In this document: positions 1 to 13,371 of the stretch, in pieces
How positions within the stretch are numbered: the first letter of the stretch is position 1
How the letters are laid out: the number at the start of each line of letters is the position of its first letter
Assembly: GCF_025698545.1 (NCBI RefSeq)
Contig: NC_068575.1
Location: 61,079,980-61,143,979, forward strand
Direction: 5' to 3'
Source of the DNA: Gossypium raimondii
Taxonomy: Eukaryota; Streptophyta; Magnoliopsida; Malvales; Malvaceae
Length of the DNA: 64,000 nucleotides
Program-made: the position numbers and the translations under genes
The notes under the pieces: generated by a model
What the model was told of the DNA's origin: nothing
The model's input: only the letters and a program-made list of their open reading frames with translations
The model's database searches: none

Positions 1-1127
1 TTTTCTAAATAAGTAACAAAAAAATTATTATATAATCAAGTCATTGTATTGTATGTAAGATATTAGTCAAAAAAATATTCGACAATATGATTACCAGTGA
101 AACTAACAAATAAACGTCCAATACAACTTAATCTAATTACTTTAGTATTCTATATTCGTTAGGTTCTACATATAGTATTCCTTGTCGTATTGGTTTGGTC
201 ATTGGAGAGTATGACAATTAATAATAAATACTAAGTAGTTTATTTAGATATTTAGTAAATCAAAATGTATGAAAAATTATCTTTCGTCGATAAAATTTTG
301 AAATTATTTAAACAAGATTAATAAAATAACATATTATTTTATTTTAAAAATAAAATATAGGTCTTAAAATTAAAGTACTATTATTGTATAAAATAATCTT
401 AAACTTAAATCATATACTGATTGCATTTAAAAATCATAAGATAATTTAGTTTATACGTATTTATCTATAAATATTCCAATTTTCATCCTTCTCTAATTTT
501 TTTTGGTGAATAATAACACGAGATAACTATATTAAATTAAAACGAGCAAAAGCATCGGAAGACTTATCTTCAACTACGTGCATACCCTCTTTTCAATCAG
601 AAGACATTTTAGCTATAAGATTAGTGACTTGATTACTTTTTCTAGGCATATACCTTATCACCCAATGATCTTTACTCTGTAATACTTGTTGAATTCGGCG
701 AAATAAAACAAAATTTGAAGACACATAATAAACCTTCTTAGATAGTTTAATTACACCCAATTTAGTAAAATTGGTTAATTGTAATAAATATCTCAAATAT
801 ATATATATATAAAAAAAACCAAGATCTAATAGCAAGTCAATGGAAACAGTTGGGGAGTGGGACAACATTTGTGGTTGGTTCACAATTGCAAATTTGCAAC
901 TTGGAAATAAACCCACCTTGATATATATATATATATATATATAATCTTCTAGTAGTTCGTACACATGGGCATTATCATTCTCTACTTCAATTATTAGTCT
1001 CTTACTATTTACTTAGTGGGTAGCTTAAGTTAAATATCGAAAAGAATTAGGCTGCTTTGACCAATTAGCTACTTCATTCTTGTTTTATATGTGTTAATTG
1101 TAAAATGATATTATTATTATTTTTAAA
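1..1127. other. A+T-rich intergenic DNA
   Basis: I see no gene here. The sequence is low-complexity A+T-rich DNA with two AT microsatellites (about 797-811 and 921-943). The only longer open frame, on the minus strand at 593-964, translates the AT repeats into alternating Tyr-Ile and has no recognisable domain. Confidence 0.6.
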
Positions 1128-1133
1128 AGAGTT

Positions 1134-1325
1134 GGATTTAACATTAGCTTAATTGGTATTAATGTTATTATTAGTGCGGAAGGATGTCGGTTCGAGTGTC
1201 TTTGAAATATATTATCTTACTATTTAATAATTGGAGAGGGTAATTATGGATAGTTCTAGGCATTGTATCAAAAATAACATATATGATAAAAACTTATGAT
1301 GAAATTAATGTTAAAATAATATTTT
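1134..1325 (+). mobile_element. tRNA-derived SINE-like copy 1
   Basis: The copy starts with a pol III A-box-like word (tagcttaattggta, about 1145). A B-box-like word (ggttcgagtg, about 1191) follows some 45 bp later, which is tRNA-like spacing. The tail ends in A-rich DNA. The order 'ggttcgag - attatcttactatttaa - atggatagttctaggcattg - aataacatatatgataa' recurs at 3148, 8270, 14598, 30208, 51514 and 60213. Boxes, A-rich tail and dispersion point to a tRNA-derived SINE. No target duplication was confirmed. Confidence 0.55.
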
Positions 1326-1969
1326 TTAAAAGAAAGAAAAATAATAAATAACATTTATACTTTTGCTAAACAATATTTTCATGAACTTTTAGTTGTTACT
1401 AGAGTGAAAGCATCAATGGATTTATTAAAGAAAAATGATTTTCTGTATTTTTTATTTTTATAATATAATAATTTAAAATTAATCACTCTTTTTAATATAA
1501 ACTTCTCTGATGTTTATTTAGTAAAGATAAAAAGTAACATTCAAGGTAATATCAAATTTATTTTTTCTAGACATAGATAAATTTATTAGCGAAAATTATT
1601 TGATATATTGTCTCTATGAACGATAATTAATTATTATTATCATTATTATAATAAATTTAGTTCATAAATTTACCCATTGATTTCAATTTTAAAATATTGC
1701 ATTCACTTTTTAACCATAAAACTAAGACATGGTTAAGCCCACTTATAAGTGGCCATGGTGAAACCAAAGCCTAATTTTTCCAGGACCATGGGCTATGGCC
1801 AAATTATTGGATAATCACAATTTCCAAGTCCAAAGCAGCCTATTCTTTACCTCTCATCTTATATTTGTGGATCAATGGGTGAACTCTTGTATGTTGGCAG
1901 CATATAATTTAAGTAAAAAAAGGCATGAACGTTGTTTCAGTCGATGATAATGGGTTGAAGAATTATTAA

Positions 1970-2107
1970 GGGTGAGTTTGGATGGGCGATACGTTTATTT
2001 GCAATTAGTGTAAAAATAGTGGTGGCAGTAAGATTAGATACTATAGTGTAAGGTAAAAAGTAAGCTAAACGCACCACATCGCATCTCACCATCCATCCAA
2101 ACCCACT
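1970..2107. mobile_element. short MITE with terminal inverted repeats
   Basis: About 138 bp bounded by gggtgagtttggatgg on the left and ccatccaaacccactc on the right. These are near-perfect inverted repeats. Length and structure fit a miniature inverted-repeat transposable element. The superfamily cannot be fixed because no clean target duplication is visible. An open frame crosses it but is only the element itself. Confidence 0.6.
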
Positions 2108-3147
2108 CCAGATCTCCAAGCGTTAGAGTTTGTATTTTAGGACTTAGTGAGGAGAAATTATAAACTCAATAGGGTATTTGGATAGAATTTAGGTATTATG
2201 TGAATTCATATTAGGGATTGAATCTTTTTATTTTCTTTATATTCTAAGTTGATCAGAGACGGAGTTCAAAAATTACTTTAGAGGGAGTTCGAGATGAATC
2301 ATAAATTACCGAGAGTCAAAGTGTAATTTTATCATTACATTAACATATAATTTCATAAAAATTTAAAGGATTAAATAATAAATTCACCCTTTTTAGGAGG
2401 CCAATACCAATGGATTTTGAGCCGTGCTATTCCAATTAGTAATCACTTGTCCTGCCTCATTCTAATATATAAAATTACCATTTTAACTTTATATATAATT
2501 ATTAAAATGATAAAAAGCACAAAACAACACCATAAAATAAACCTGAAATTCTTCTAAATTTATATATAACTATTCAAAAGAATAAAATTACCATTTTACT
2601 CATGTATAATGTATTTATTATATAATAAAATTGTGTATTCTATATTTTTTATAAAAAAAAAATTGAAATTGGACTAGGGTGTGAATGTATGTACCCAACA
2701 TCTATAGAAGTAACAATAATTTTTAAGATCACATATTTTATAGTGGAATGAGATGAGTAATAGAGCAAAACAGTTATGAAACAGTGATGGATTTGGTAAT
2801 ATCTATTCCACTTCACTCCGTTACCATCCTTAACTGCACTTCTCTTATTATTTGATATTTGTCAAAAACAATTGTACGAGCTTAATAGCTTCATGCTGTC
2901 GAATTATTTCGTGTCAATTATTGATTTGCCAAATCTCAGGGGACTGATATAACAAAAATTAATACAAAATTGTACATTCTCAAACTTAAAGTCCCATATT
3001 GAAATTTATAACTTTTAAGTCATATCAAGTGATTTTAAGCCATCGGTATTCAATAAAATGGGGTCGAGTAAAGAGAAGGAAAATGTTATCTAAATACTAT
3101 AATAAAATAAAATTTAGCTTAAAATAAATAAAAAAAATTTGTCAATT
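2108..3147. other. A+T-rich intergenic DNA
   Basis: I find no coding sequence, RNA gene or clear element. The stretch is A+T-rich with short homopolymer runs. Confidence 0.5.
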
Positions 3148-3320
3148 GAGTCTTATCTAGATTGACATTGTATTGTTACCAGTGTAAAAAGATGTGGGTT
3201 CGAGTGCACTAAAACACATTATCCTCTTATTTAAGATTAGAAGAGACTATGGGTAGTTTTAAACATTGCATAAAAAAGAACATATATTATAAGAACCTAT
3301 AATGAGATTAATATTAAAAA
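3148..3320 (+). mobile_element. tRNA-derived SINE-like copy 2
   Basis: Shares with the copy at 1134 the B-box-like word gtgggttcgagtgcac (about 3194), the block cacattatcctcttattt, the block atgggtagttttaaacattg and an A-rich tail (aaaaaagaacatatattata). The preceding 'attgagtcttatctagatt' is also shared with the copy at 8270, so the family's 5' end lies near 3142. Confidence 0.55.
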
Positions 3321-3891
3321 AATCTATAATTATATAAAATAAAAAAAAACAAGCACGAGACAAACAATCAAACGTGCCCTTATTCTTTATTTATCTTTGA
3401 ATCAAAGTCAGATTGGTTGGTTAGACAGTCAGCTGCCTGTGAGAGAACCTTCAAAGTTAGAAAATTCTAAATGAGGTTTCAAAGCCACATCCTTATTCCA
3501 TTATGACAAAGAAATTCCATCTTTTTTTTTTTTTGTTTGTGTTTGTTTCTGCTTTTTTTTTTCTTTGCTTTATTCTCTTTCATGTATATATATATACACA
3601 CACTTTTCTCAACCCACAAAACCAAACTTTGTTGGTGGATACATATATATCAATCTTTTTTATAGGCCATTTTTCCATAATACAAGGCTGTCACATGCTT
3701 TCAATTTCAATGGCTATACATACTCTCATCATCTCAACATCAACTTTTCTTTTTCCTTTTTTTTTTTTCCTCTCAAAAGCCCTTTTGCATGTTTTATCAA
3801 TGGGGGCTTCATTATCATGGTCCTTGTGCCTCAAGTGTACTCTCCACCATCCACTTCATCTTAATCATGTTTCCTCTTCCTAATTGATTTT
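3321..3891. other. T-rich intergenic DNA
   Basis: T- and CT-rich sequence with a short AT/AC microsatellite near 3585-3602. Two overlapping plus-strand frames (3503-3883 and 3565-3864) translate T-runs into Phe/Leu-rich strings with no domain, so I do not call them genes. Confidence 0.5.
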
Positions 3892-4466
3892 TTGATAAAC
3901 TACATCATTAGTCATTAAACTATGGTTAAGTTTTCATTTTGATCACTTAATTAAAAAAATTACAATTTGGTCATTAAACTATTTAAAAGTTTTCATTTAA
4001 GTTACTGGGCCGTTAAAATCGATGCTATATGATTTTTTCTGTTCGCACTGCCTACATCAATCGAAAGCTTTCTTTCCCCTTCTTTTCTTCAATTTGGTTT
4101 TTTTTTATGAAATAACTTTGGACGTCACGAATTTATGAACCAAAATTCAAATTATTTTTTTCTCCAATCTCTGACACTAATCGTCAGATCAACTTGGATT
4201 TAATGACATTTTTCTACTCGTTAATAGGTATTGATCCATAGTATCGATCGTTAAATCGTCGCTTGGAGCTCGTTGGCAAAACTTAAATAAATAAATAAAT
4301 AAATAAATAACTTAACAACTCAACGACTTACATAAAAATTTTTAAATAGCTCAATGTCTTTAATGAAAACTTTTAAATAGTTTAGTGACCAAATTATAAC
4401 ATTTTTAGATAAGTGACCAAAACAAAAACTTATCAATAATTTAGTGACTAATGGTATAGTTTACCT
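3892..4466 (+). mobile_element. TIR element family T, copy 1
   Basis: First of five related inverted-repeat elements in the window. The left end (gataaactacatcattagtc) mirrors the right end (gactaatggtatagtttacc). Sub-terminal blocks 'aagttttcatttaagttactgg' and 'aaaacttttaaatagtttagtg' also face each other. The middle, with gctttctttccccttc and cgcttggagctcgttgg, is shared in the same order with the other copies. An AAAT microsatellite lies near 4288-4310. No coding capacity, so a non-autonomous DNA element is the best reading. Confidence 0.7.
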
Positions 4467-7400
4467 TAATTTTTTTTCATTCTTTTACGTACTAAATCAT
4501 TAGCCACCTAAAAGAAACCCAAATTTCCCTTTTAATGGGTTATTTCCCTCTCAAAGTCGAAGGCTTTCCATTAATCGCACATGCTTTTTGGTTTAACCAA
4601 TGGCTAACCATAATTATGTTGGTGATAAGGATTTTAAATGAGAATTAGGACAAAACAAAGGAAGCTGATATTGGAGAGAAAGCATCACTGTCTGGTGATG
4701 TTTGGTTGGATTATACTTTTTATGCACATATATATATATTCACCTTTTCAAAAAGTCTTCACATGTGTATGTGCAGCCAAGAATCATGGCTTCTCTATAA
4801 TTGTGTGTTGGAGGGGGTACTATTAAGAGCTGTGGTTGATGCCATTTCAATGCCTGTGGCTTTCATGGTTGAGACATATATATATATATATATATATAGA
4901 ATAGTCACCTAAATTTTAGGTCACTAATCCTATCTGCCTTGCAATTGATATTGCATATCTATTATAAAATAAAATTCCAGTCAAACAATCATGCATTGCT
5001 TGAATCTTTGTGCTAAAAACGTGTGTATCAAGCCAGCTAAATGTATCGAATTTCTTGGTCTAGTCTAATATGATTACTTCAAAAAAAAAATGAAAAATAG
5101 TTGGAATTTTATGGGTAATCCTAACCTTCAAACTTCTTTTTTTCCCCTATAGGAATGAAAATTGGAAGGTTTGGTTAGTTAGAAAAACATGATGAGATAA
5201 GCCAAAAGAAAACCAATAATAATAATATTCAAGATTGGTGCCTCCCCATGGTCCCCCTATGGTTTCAAATTGCCAGCCCCATATCATCATGTATGAACCC
5301 AACGAGATATTTCAATGTAGAGATAGCCCAATTTGGATTTTGTAGATGATATATGTAGTCAATTGAGGCGGGTGAATGTAATTGCCTTTAAGGTTGACTT
5401 GAAGTTTTGTCTCTCAACTTTGTTGAGAGCTCGAGTTAGAAGACAAGATTCATAGAATGGGAATTTATTGTCGAAGTGAATTGTGCACCACCTATTAAGG
5501 AAATGGTGCCCAAGCCCTAAATAGAATCAATGGACTGTTGCCACTTGATCAATGTGTCACATATGACCTGATTAGACGAGATGTTCTTGTTCTGTGAACT
5601 TTACCTCCAGCTCAAACTCTCGATAAGGTTAGTAAACAAAATCCCAGCTCAACCCAAAGACAATAACAATCCGTTAATTAATCATTCAACTTCATACAAA
5701 TGACATTTTAAAAAATTCTCTAGAAAGAATCTCTCCAATTTTGTACCGAAAAACTTTAGAATTTTTAGGCCACATGCGGAGCACATGATATTCTTGATTT
5801 CAATTGCACAAGATATGGTACGTGTTAATTCACATTTGGAAATAGATAGGGGCATAGAGGATGAGGACAATTTAGCCCTAATTAATGATCAACAAGGGGA
5901 CTACAATGGGTGGAGTACTGGTGTACTTGCCTTTCATACTGTTAGTTTTGCCAAACATGCCTTCCTTTCTGACTTGTTATACATATATTTATATTTTGGG
6001 TCCAAAATAATAATAATTATTTATTCAAAAAATTAAGATTAGACCCAAGATTAATTATCAATATTTAACCACCAAAGAGAGTATTACATGTCAAATTGTG
6101 CATTTTTTTTCTCTCACAACTAAACAGTTTCTTAATATTGAAACCCAAGTTTTCAATGTCTGCCACTGCCCACCTTTGCTGTACAATAAAGCAAGAAAAG
6201 GTTTTGAGGGCCATGAAAGCAAATTCAATTAATCATAAAAAAAACCCAAGTTTTTTCATGTTTTAAATCTTACACTTGCTTAATTGCTTAGCATTGGCAG
6301 TTGAAGCATAGTATTCTTATTCTTTTTATTTTGTGTGTGGGAGTGGGACATAGGCAATCTTCTTTATAATTAATAAATATCCATTTATGTATTGATCAAT
6401 CAAATTAGAAAGATGAGAAAAGAAGGAATCCATATTAGTGCATGTGAAATGGAGTTGGAACTACCTTGGGGACCAAAAAAGAAAAAACTATAAAAATTAC
6501 CAAATATGAGAAGCCCCATTTAATTAATAACCCACCATGAGCCATGAACTACAAGATTTAGGGGGGAAAAAGAAAAAAAGAAGAAGAAGAGATTCTAGTA
6601 AAGTAATTAGGTAGATGAAGAAGATAAGAAACAAGAGCATATGTAGCTAGCTAGCTAAGAATGATTTGAAATGGGGATATGTGCCCCCCAAAAATGACTA
6701 AAGTGTGATAGATGAGAAGGAAAACATGAATTATTGAAAGAAAAAACAAAGGGGGAAAGGATTGGTCAATGAGAGACGAGGCAAAGATGCAAGGCAACAT
6801 CATGATCATGGAGGTAAACAAAAGAAACACTAACAATGTGCATTCATGTATGTATGCCCGTCCCATGAAGTTAGAAAATTTGTTTATAGGGGTCGAAATT
6901 AAATTGTGATTTTTACGATAGTAAAAATACAATTTCATCATTTTAATAGTCTATATATTTATAATTTTTAAAGATTAAATCAAATTTTTTATCATCTTTA
7001 AAAGACCAAAGTATAATTTTACTTTTACTAATTTAAAATTTTAAAAATTTTAAAGAGCTTAAATAAAAAAAAATTGATTTTAAGGGAAGTCGGACCCTGC
7101 TAGCACCTTAACCATGCCCCTGGTCCCATGAGAGGTGGCATGGGAAGTATGGTGTTGAAGTGAGGGACTTAATAATGTTTTTCTTATGGAGATGAGCAAT
7201 TTTGACCAACGCCCTCCCCAAATGATTTCACATTTTTATACTAAACTTAAATGATTACCTTAAATTTTTTTAATCGTATCAGCATGTTATTGATTGTACA
7301 ATTATATTAATAAAAAATTAACAAATTTTGCAATGAAAATTTAGATTAGGGACATGGGCCAAATTATTAAAAAGATTGTATAAGGTACCAAAGTGATGAT

Positions 7401-8269
7401 ATGATATATGAGCTAAACAAGTGAAATAAATAAAAGAAAAAAGTGTCCCCAAATGTTGATTAATTTCATACCCTTATAGTTTTTAACGTGAGAAATTAAA
7501 ATCTTCCAACTCTTCAATTCAACACTAATTTTATTTTTCAAGATAAAATATTTATTATTATTTAATTTGAGATTACTACTTGAATTTAGGTGTTGTTAGA
7601 TAAATTAAGCATTGATATTTATTTATTATTTTCATATTTTTTATAGAAAAATTCTAACAGATTGTTATATTTTAGATTATTAAATAGGAGTAAAAGTTAA
7701 ATAATTAAAATATTAATTTTAATTGATACAACTTTTCAATAGTCTTTCAAACAAGTCCTTAGAAAATTGGGTATATTTCTTACTAATACATTATCATTAT
7801 TCGTGTACAGATTTAAAATAATAAAACGCACCAAATTAATTTATCCAAAACTCTCAAATCTAAGCTAAGTTGTTTCACTAGCAACTCTTTTACTTACCCT
7901 TTATTGGTTTGTTACCTATTTTCTTCTCAAATTTATGTAATGTCTTTCTATTATAAAAATGGATGCTATATAGGTTTTCAAGTTTCAAGCTTTTACAAAT
8001 GCTTTATCGCTCTTTTCGATTTTACTTTGTTTTTAATTTTATTTAAAATTTATGTGGTAATCTGTACTTTGTTAGATTTGACATGTTATCTAACAAATTT
8101 AATAATTGAAATACCTGATTTACATGACATCGATTATTTGGGGATGTAATTAGAACACTTAGAAATTTGAGAGCAAATTTATAATGAAAGTAATAGTTTG
8201 GGAATATTCGGTGCAATTATCTCATATTTTAAACAATAAAATCAATTTTCAAAAAGGGTTTAATTCACC
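4467..8269. other. intergenic DNA without recognisable genes
   Basis: I see an AT microsatellite at about 4876-4898 and scattered short frames (4638, 4706, 5682, 5785, 6651, 7904) without recognisable domains. Moderately complex stretches at 5230-5600 and 6540-6850 could be old regulatory or transposon DNA, but nothing identifies them. Confidence 0.45.
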
Positions 8270-8400
8270 GATTGAGTCTTAACTTAGTTACCATCGATAT
8301 TATTGCCAGTGCAAGAGGACGTGGGTTCGAGTACGCTGAAACGTATTATCCTCTTATTTAATGGTGAGGGAGGGGCAATGGGTAGTTCTGAAACAAATCT
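8270..8400 (+). mobile_element. tRNA-derived SINE-like copy 3
   Basis: Contains attgagtcttaacttagtta upstream, the B-box-like word cgtgggttcgagtacgc (about 8320), the block cgtattatcctcttatttaa and the block caatgggtagttctg. The same order occurs in the copies at 1134 and 3148. The 3' tail seems truncated compared with those. Confidence 0.55.
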
Positions 8401-10289
8401 AGATATTTGAAAGAAAGCAAAATATAGTTTGACCGCCCATTAGGAAATGAAATATGGGTAATAAACACCATAATTACACATACAACCAATCTCCATCTCA
8501 AAAACAAAACAATAAAATAGAAGTTGGGTCAATAGCTTTTTTGCTTTTGCATGCCAACTTTGAAAGAATTTTAAAGAGGAAATTGCCCCCCCACTTGGCA
8601 TTGCTTCTATTTGTTTAGTTCTTACAACTTGAGGATTTCATGTTTAATCTCTCAAGAACACATAGGTATACCATTTTTTTTAAAAAAGAAGAAAAAAGGA
8701 AATGACCTAAACCAAACATTTCACTATTATAGAGTTACCCCATGTTGAAAATGACATGAACGATATGAAAATAAAACCTTTTCAAATCAAGCCAAAATTC
8801 TTGGGAACAACCGAACAAAACCCTATCTCCACTTTCAAGACCAACTCTACATGAAAGAAGAATCAAAGCAATGCTATTCTTTCACTTATTCCACCCAAAC
8901 TCATTGGGATATCTACCCAAATTTTATTTAATCCATCTACTTTTTGCAATTTTTAAAATGTTGATAACATTATTGATGCCTCAATTTTTTTCATTTAAGA
9001 ATTTAAATTTAAAACAACTCACTTTTAATATTAAAGTCTAGTTGCTAAAAAGAATGGGATATCTATGAAGTAAAGTCTTTGATAATATTATTCATGGGAT
9101 TTTTAAATTAAATTTAATCATTATTTTCTAAAAAAAGAGTCGGAATCTATTTTTCTAAATAGAAATGTTGACTAAAATATTACATTTCAGTGATGCCGAC
9201 ATAACAATCTATATATATATATTTCATGCTAGACCTGTCCAAGGGTTAGGCTTGAATTAGGATTTCTACACTTCAGGGTTCAATTCAAAATTAATAAAAT
9301 GTAAAGATATCAAATGAAAAATAAAAAAATAAAAAAATCTAGAATGGTATCTTCAAAAGTTGTTCTTCCCCACTCTTTACATTTTCAAATGCATGCTTGC
9401 AAGTACCTAAAAGAACCAAGGTGTGGTTTTTTCTTCTCTCTCTAGATGTGCATAATTGGAAAGCATTACCAATTGATGCTTTGAAAATTTGAAAATTTTG
9501 GCATTTTAACCCTCTATTGTCAATTTTAGAATATTTGAATTATAGTTATTATTTTTCATCAATTTCAAGGCATATGAAATTCTCTTTGATGAAGTAGAAT
9601 CTCTCATACATCAAGATGCTAACAATAAGTGAAATAATTAAATAAAAGATTATGCAAGATAATTAATTATCTTGTTTTCATCAAAGTCAATAATTTAAAA
9701 TATGAAATGATTCCCATTCACCACCATTTCATCATGTTTCATTTAATAATTTACGGGAAAAAGTCAGAACTTGTCACTTTTCACATTTTTTTATAAAACC
9801 ATATGCATATTTAGTAATTTTAATAATATTAATTTTCTCGACCGCCTTCGTGTTTTAATATTTCGTGTAGGGACAACTTGGAAAACATATATTCTTATTC
9901 AGCCCAAATGCTTGTCTTTTTATTTTTATTGTATTATTTATCAATAACATGCTTAAGAAAATCTAGAAGAATAAAATATTTTCAACTTAAATAAAAAAGA
10001 GAAAATCAATCATTTTGCCGTTTTAACTATTAAACAGAAATGTTTTTACGAGATTATCAATTAAAAATAGTATGCTACACGAAAATCTAACTGATTGGAA
10101 GAGATAATGTAGGGTTTGATTGAAATTTTAAAACCACTCATTTTATCAACAGGATAGCAGAAATCAGAATGTATGGGATATTAACAACACCTTCACCTTC
10201 TTTTCTCTTTTAAATTCCAATTATATCTATCAACTTTTAACTTTAAATTTTATATAAGAAAAAAAATGAGTTTTGAACAACTTACACAC
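8401..10289. other. A+T-rich intergenic DNA
   Basis: No gene or clear element recognised. The region is A+T-rich with several poly-A/poly-T runs. Confidence 0.45.
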
Positions 10290-10840
10290 ATGTATAGGTC
10301 CGTTCGGATCAATAGAATTTTAGGTTTGTTTTCTAGGTTCGGGTCCAACTCGAGAAATGAGTCTAAAATTCTAGCCAAGTCCGGTTCGGCTCGGTTGAAT
10401 TATTATATATATATATTTTAAATTATAATACATCAAATATACTAAAATCATTAAAATAAATGTTTCCCAACAAATTTAAAAATTGTTTTTATACTTAAAT
10501 AACACTGAGATATGTGCAACTTAGCAAACAAATAGCTCTAAAATAATAACAAAATTGATGATAAAACAAGAGTTATACAATATTCAAACCATAACAACAA
10601 AATAGTAGCAATATAATAGAGAAAACGACACCAAAACAACAGCAAAAAACAACTTCCTTTTTTGCAAATTTGGGCCTGGTCGGGGGAAAAAATCTTACTT
10701 GAGGCCCAGATTGTTTTGAAAATAGGCCTCGTTTTTTGCCTAAGCCCATTTTTCAGACCTATTTTTTTGCCCAAATCCTCTCACTTTTCAAGCGAGCCTT
10801 CGAGCTGAGCCGGGTGGCTCAACCCATGATTAGGTTTATT
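10290..10840 (-). mobile_element. hAT-like MITE family H, copy 1
   Basis: Sub-terminal parts are rich in gcccg/gggcc words (aggttcgggtccaactcg near 10336; ttgcctaagcccattttt near 10735; gagctgagccgggtggctc near 10802). The A+T-rich core (ctaaaataataacaaaattg and aaaatagtagcaatataata) is the reverse complement of the core of the copy at 61945. The right end, acccatgattagg, resembles the TIR of the intact copy at 63459. A minus-strand frame of 78 codons inside it has no domain. Boundaries are approximate. Confidence 0.55.
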
Positions 10841-11644
10841 CGGTATTGAATTATAATTTTTTTACGAGGTTAAAGTGTAATTTTATCTTGTATTCACTTA
10901 TGATTTCATCACTTCTTAAAGGACTAGATGAAAATCTTTTCATTCTTTTAGGGTCAAAATATAATTTTATCACATAATAACTTTTATTTCTATCATTTAT
11001 TAGAGAATTAAATTTTTTTTTTCATTTAAGGGCCAAGACCCTTGCTTGCCCCTCTAAATTCACCCCTAATTTATGTTTAAGTTAATAATAATACCACCAT
11101 CAAGCCTTTCTATAATAATCTCGTTTCTCTATCACAATTTTAGATGTTACACAAAAGTGTATGTTATTCACTTCTAATTAACATTTGAGATTTAAGTTAT
11201 ATTTGAATTTTTAAAATTTTAAAATTAAACTATAATATCTTAATAATATTAATTAGTGAGATTTATATCAAAGAAAATTACAATTATAATTCTATTTACT
11301 AAACATTATTTAGATTTAATGAAATATGATTAATAAATTTTAGGTAAAATTTAAATCTTGAAATAATATCTTAACTAAATTTTGTAATTTTATTTCGCTT
11401 TGGAAATAAAAAAATACTAAAATTTGAGATAAAATGATGTTATAAATAACTAGCTTAGTAAAACAGCTAGTTTCGAATATTTGTTGTTATAATTGAAATG
11501 TTATATAAGAAAAAATAAAATATCTAAAATGATTTTACAACATATTTAATTATTATAATAAAATGCGATTATAAAGATCACTATTATAGAGAGGCCGATT
11601 GTAATAACAACAATAATAATCAATGAGTACCATGCAATACATAT
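10841..11644. other. A+T-rich intergenic DNA
   Basis: No gene or element recognised. Confidence 0.45.
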
Positions 11645-11817
11645 GGAAAAATATTTGGTACATTGCTAATAGAATTTTTAGACTCCATGAGTAAGATCAG
11701 GAGGTTGACAAGTGTCCTATAGGAATATGATAAAATATTTAAAAAAAACACGTTACAATTTTTTAAGTTTAAAGTAACAATAAAAAATGTGCATTGTCAA
11801 TGTATCAAATACTAACC
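11645..11817. mobile_element. palindromic MITE family P, copy 1
   Basis: The left end (atatttggtacattgctaat, then tttttagactccatgagtaa and ggttgacaagtgtcctatag) and right end (gtcaatgtatcaaatactaa) are inverted repeats. Left-half words match the copies at 63149 and 63328. About 173 bp with no coding capacity. Confidence 0.6.
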
Positions 11818-11840
11818 ATTTATATATATATATATGCATA

Positions 11841-12327
11841 GAGTAAACTACACCTAAAGTCACTAAATTATTAGTAAGTTTACATTTCGATCATTTAATT
11901 TTAGAAAATTACAAAATGGTCACTAAACAATTCGATAGTTTTCATTTAAGTTATTGGGTTGTTAAAATTGTTGTTGTATAGCCTTCTATGTTTGCACTAC
12001 CTGCACCAAACCGAAAGCTCCCCATCTTCTCTTTTACAGTTCAAATTTTTTTTCATGAAATAACTTTGAACATCATGGATATGCGAACCAAAATCCAAAC
12101 AGCTTTCTTTCTTCGACATTAACTATTGGATTGACTTTGATCTAAGGTATTGCCAACCCGTTGTTTGGAGCTCGCTAGACGAACTATAGAAAAAAAAAAA
12201 CTTAATAGCCAGGTGACTTAAATAAAAACATTCAAATAGTTTAGTGATTATTTTATAATTTTTTAAAATTAAATGATCAAAATATAAACTTATTAATAAT
12301 TTAATAACCTTAGATAAAATTTGCCCA
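11841..12327 (+). mobile_element. TIR element family T, copy 2
   Basis: Starts gagtaaactacacctaaagt and ends gataaaatttgccc, an inverted pair. Its inside matches the copy at 3892: gttttcatttaagttattgg, ccgaaagctccccatcttct, gtttggagctcgctag and aaataaaaacattcaaatag. It has no coding capacity. The minus-strand frame 12123-12518 partly overlaps it and is not a gene. Confidence 0.7.
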
Positions 12328-12957
12328 AACAAATATAAGCACGATCCCATAAAAATGGGACCTATATGAGAGTGTGGCCGGAATGAATCGAGAGAGAGAT
12401 GGAAGGTTGGTTTTTGCAGTGAAATGCTTTTGATTCCTGGCAGTAAAGGAAAAGCCCCCACACTCCTACAAAATTGCTTCTCAATTACCACTTTCAGACT
12501 CCTTTGCTTCATTCCCAATACCTTTTGTTTTTTCCCACCTTATATGCTGCAGTGGTTGTCCCTTCTCTTGTGACTGCCATTATCACTACCAGCAACCAAA
12601 CAGATGCTTAAACTACTTTCAAGACCCTCATAAATTATACCACCACCCTCCCTCCTACTCAAATTATTACCATAAATTATTGACCTCCTAGGTCTTGCAG
12701 AAGGTTTTTGTATATTTAAAATTTAATCTTTTTATTTTATTTTAAGAAATTAGGTTTTATTTTTAAATTTGAAAATATAAATCATTTTATTAACACTGTT
12801 AAAATTATTCTGTTTGATTTAGGTTCAGTACTATGCCATTTCTTTTGTTATATGGTTATCGAGGATATTTTTAAATTTTAAAATGTCACACTAGCAAATT
12901 CAATTGAAAAAATTTAAGGGGTTAATAATTAAACTTGAATTTTGAAATCTAAAAAGA
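12328..12957. other. intergenic DNA, partly of normal base composition
   Basis: Positions 12340-12620 are less A+T-rich than the surroundings and contain a short hairpin (gatcccat/atgggacc near 12343). I recognise no gene family there. The rest is A+T-rich. Confidence 0.4.
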
Positions 12958-13260
12958 ATTAGATCTTTGTTAAATCATCTCAAAATGGATGAAAAAGTTA
13001 ACAATTTTTAATTTTGTTGACGTGGCATTCACGTGGATTGCCACGTGGATGACATGACAACATTTAATTATTTTTTTAAAATTTTGAAAATTTAAATATA
13101 TATAAATTATTTTTTTAAATAAAAAATTATTAAAATTAATTAAATGCTAACATGCCATCCACTTGGCAACCCATGTGTATGCTACGTTAGTGAAGTTCAC
13201 AAACGTTAACTTTTCAATCCATTTTGAAGTAATTTGATAAAAAAATGTAAGTTGAAGAGA
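12958..13260. repeat. inverted-repeat element family Q, copy 1
   Basis: Arms near 12975 (aatcatctcaaaatggatga, aaaagttaac) and 13206-13240 (gttaacttttcaatccattt) face each other. Inner arms carry gtggcattcacgtggattgc and its counterpart atccacttggcaacccatg. The second copy is at 39985. Arms plus a central A+T-rich stretch fit a foldback MITE. Confidence 0.55.
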
Positions 13261-13371
13261 TAAAAGAGACGAAAAATTAAACGAAGAGTTAAAATATTTT
13301 TTTTTTGTAAAGTTTGACTGTTAAATAAGTCATTATGTCAAAATTTAAAGAATAGAATTAGGTATTTCAAC

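Noticed and set aside
3503..3883. 126-codon plus-strand frame
   Set aside because: Phe/Leu-rich translation of T runs and a microsatellite. Its hydrophobicity is a composition effect, not evidence of a membrane protein.
12123..12518. 131-codon minus-strand frame
   Set aside because: It overlaps the family-T transposon at 11841-12327 and has no domain.
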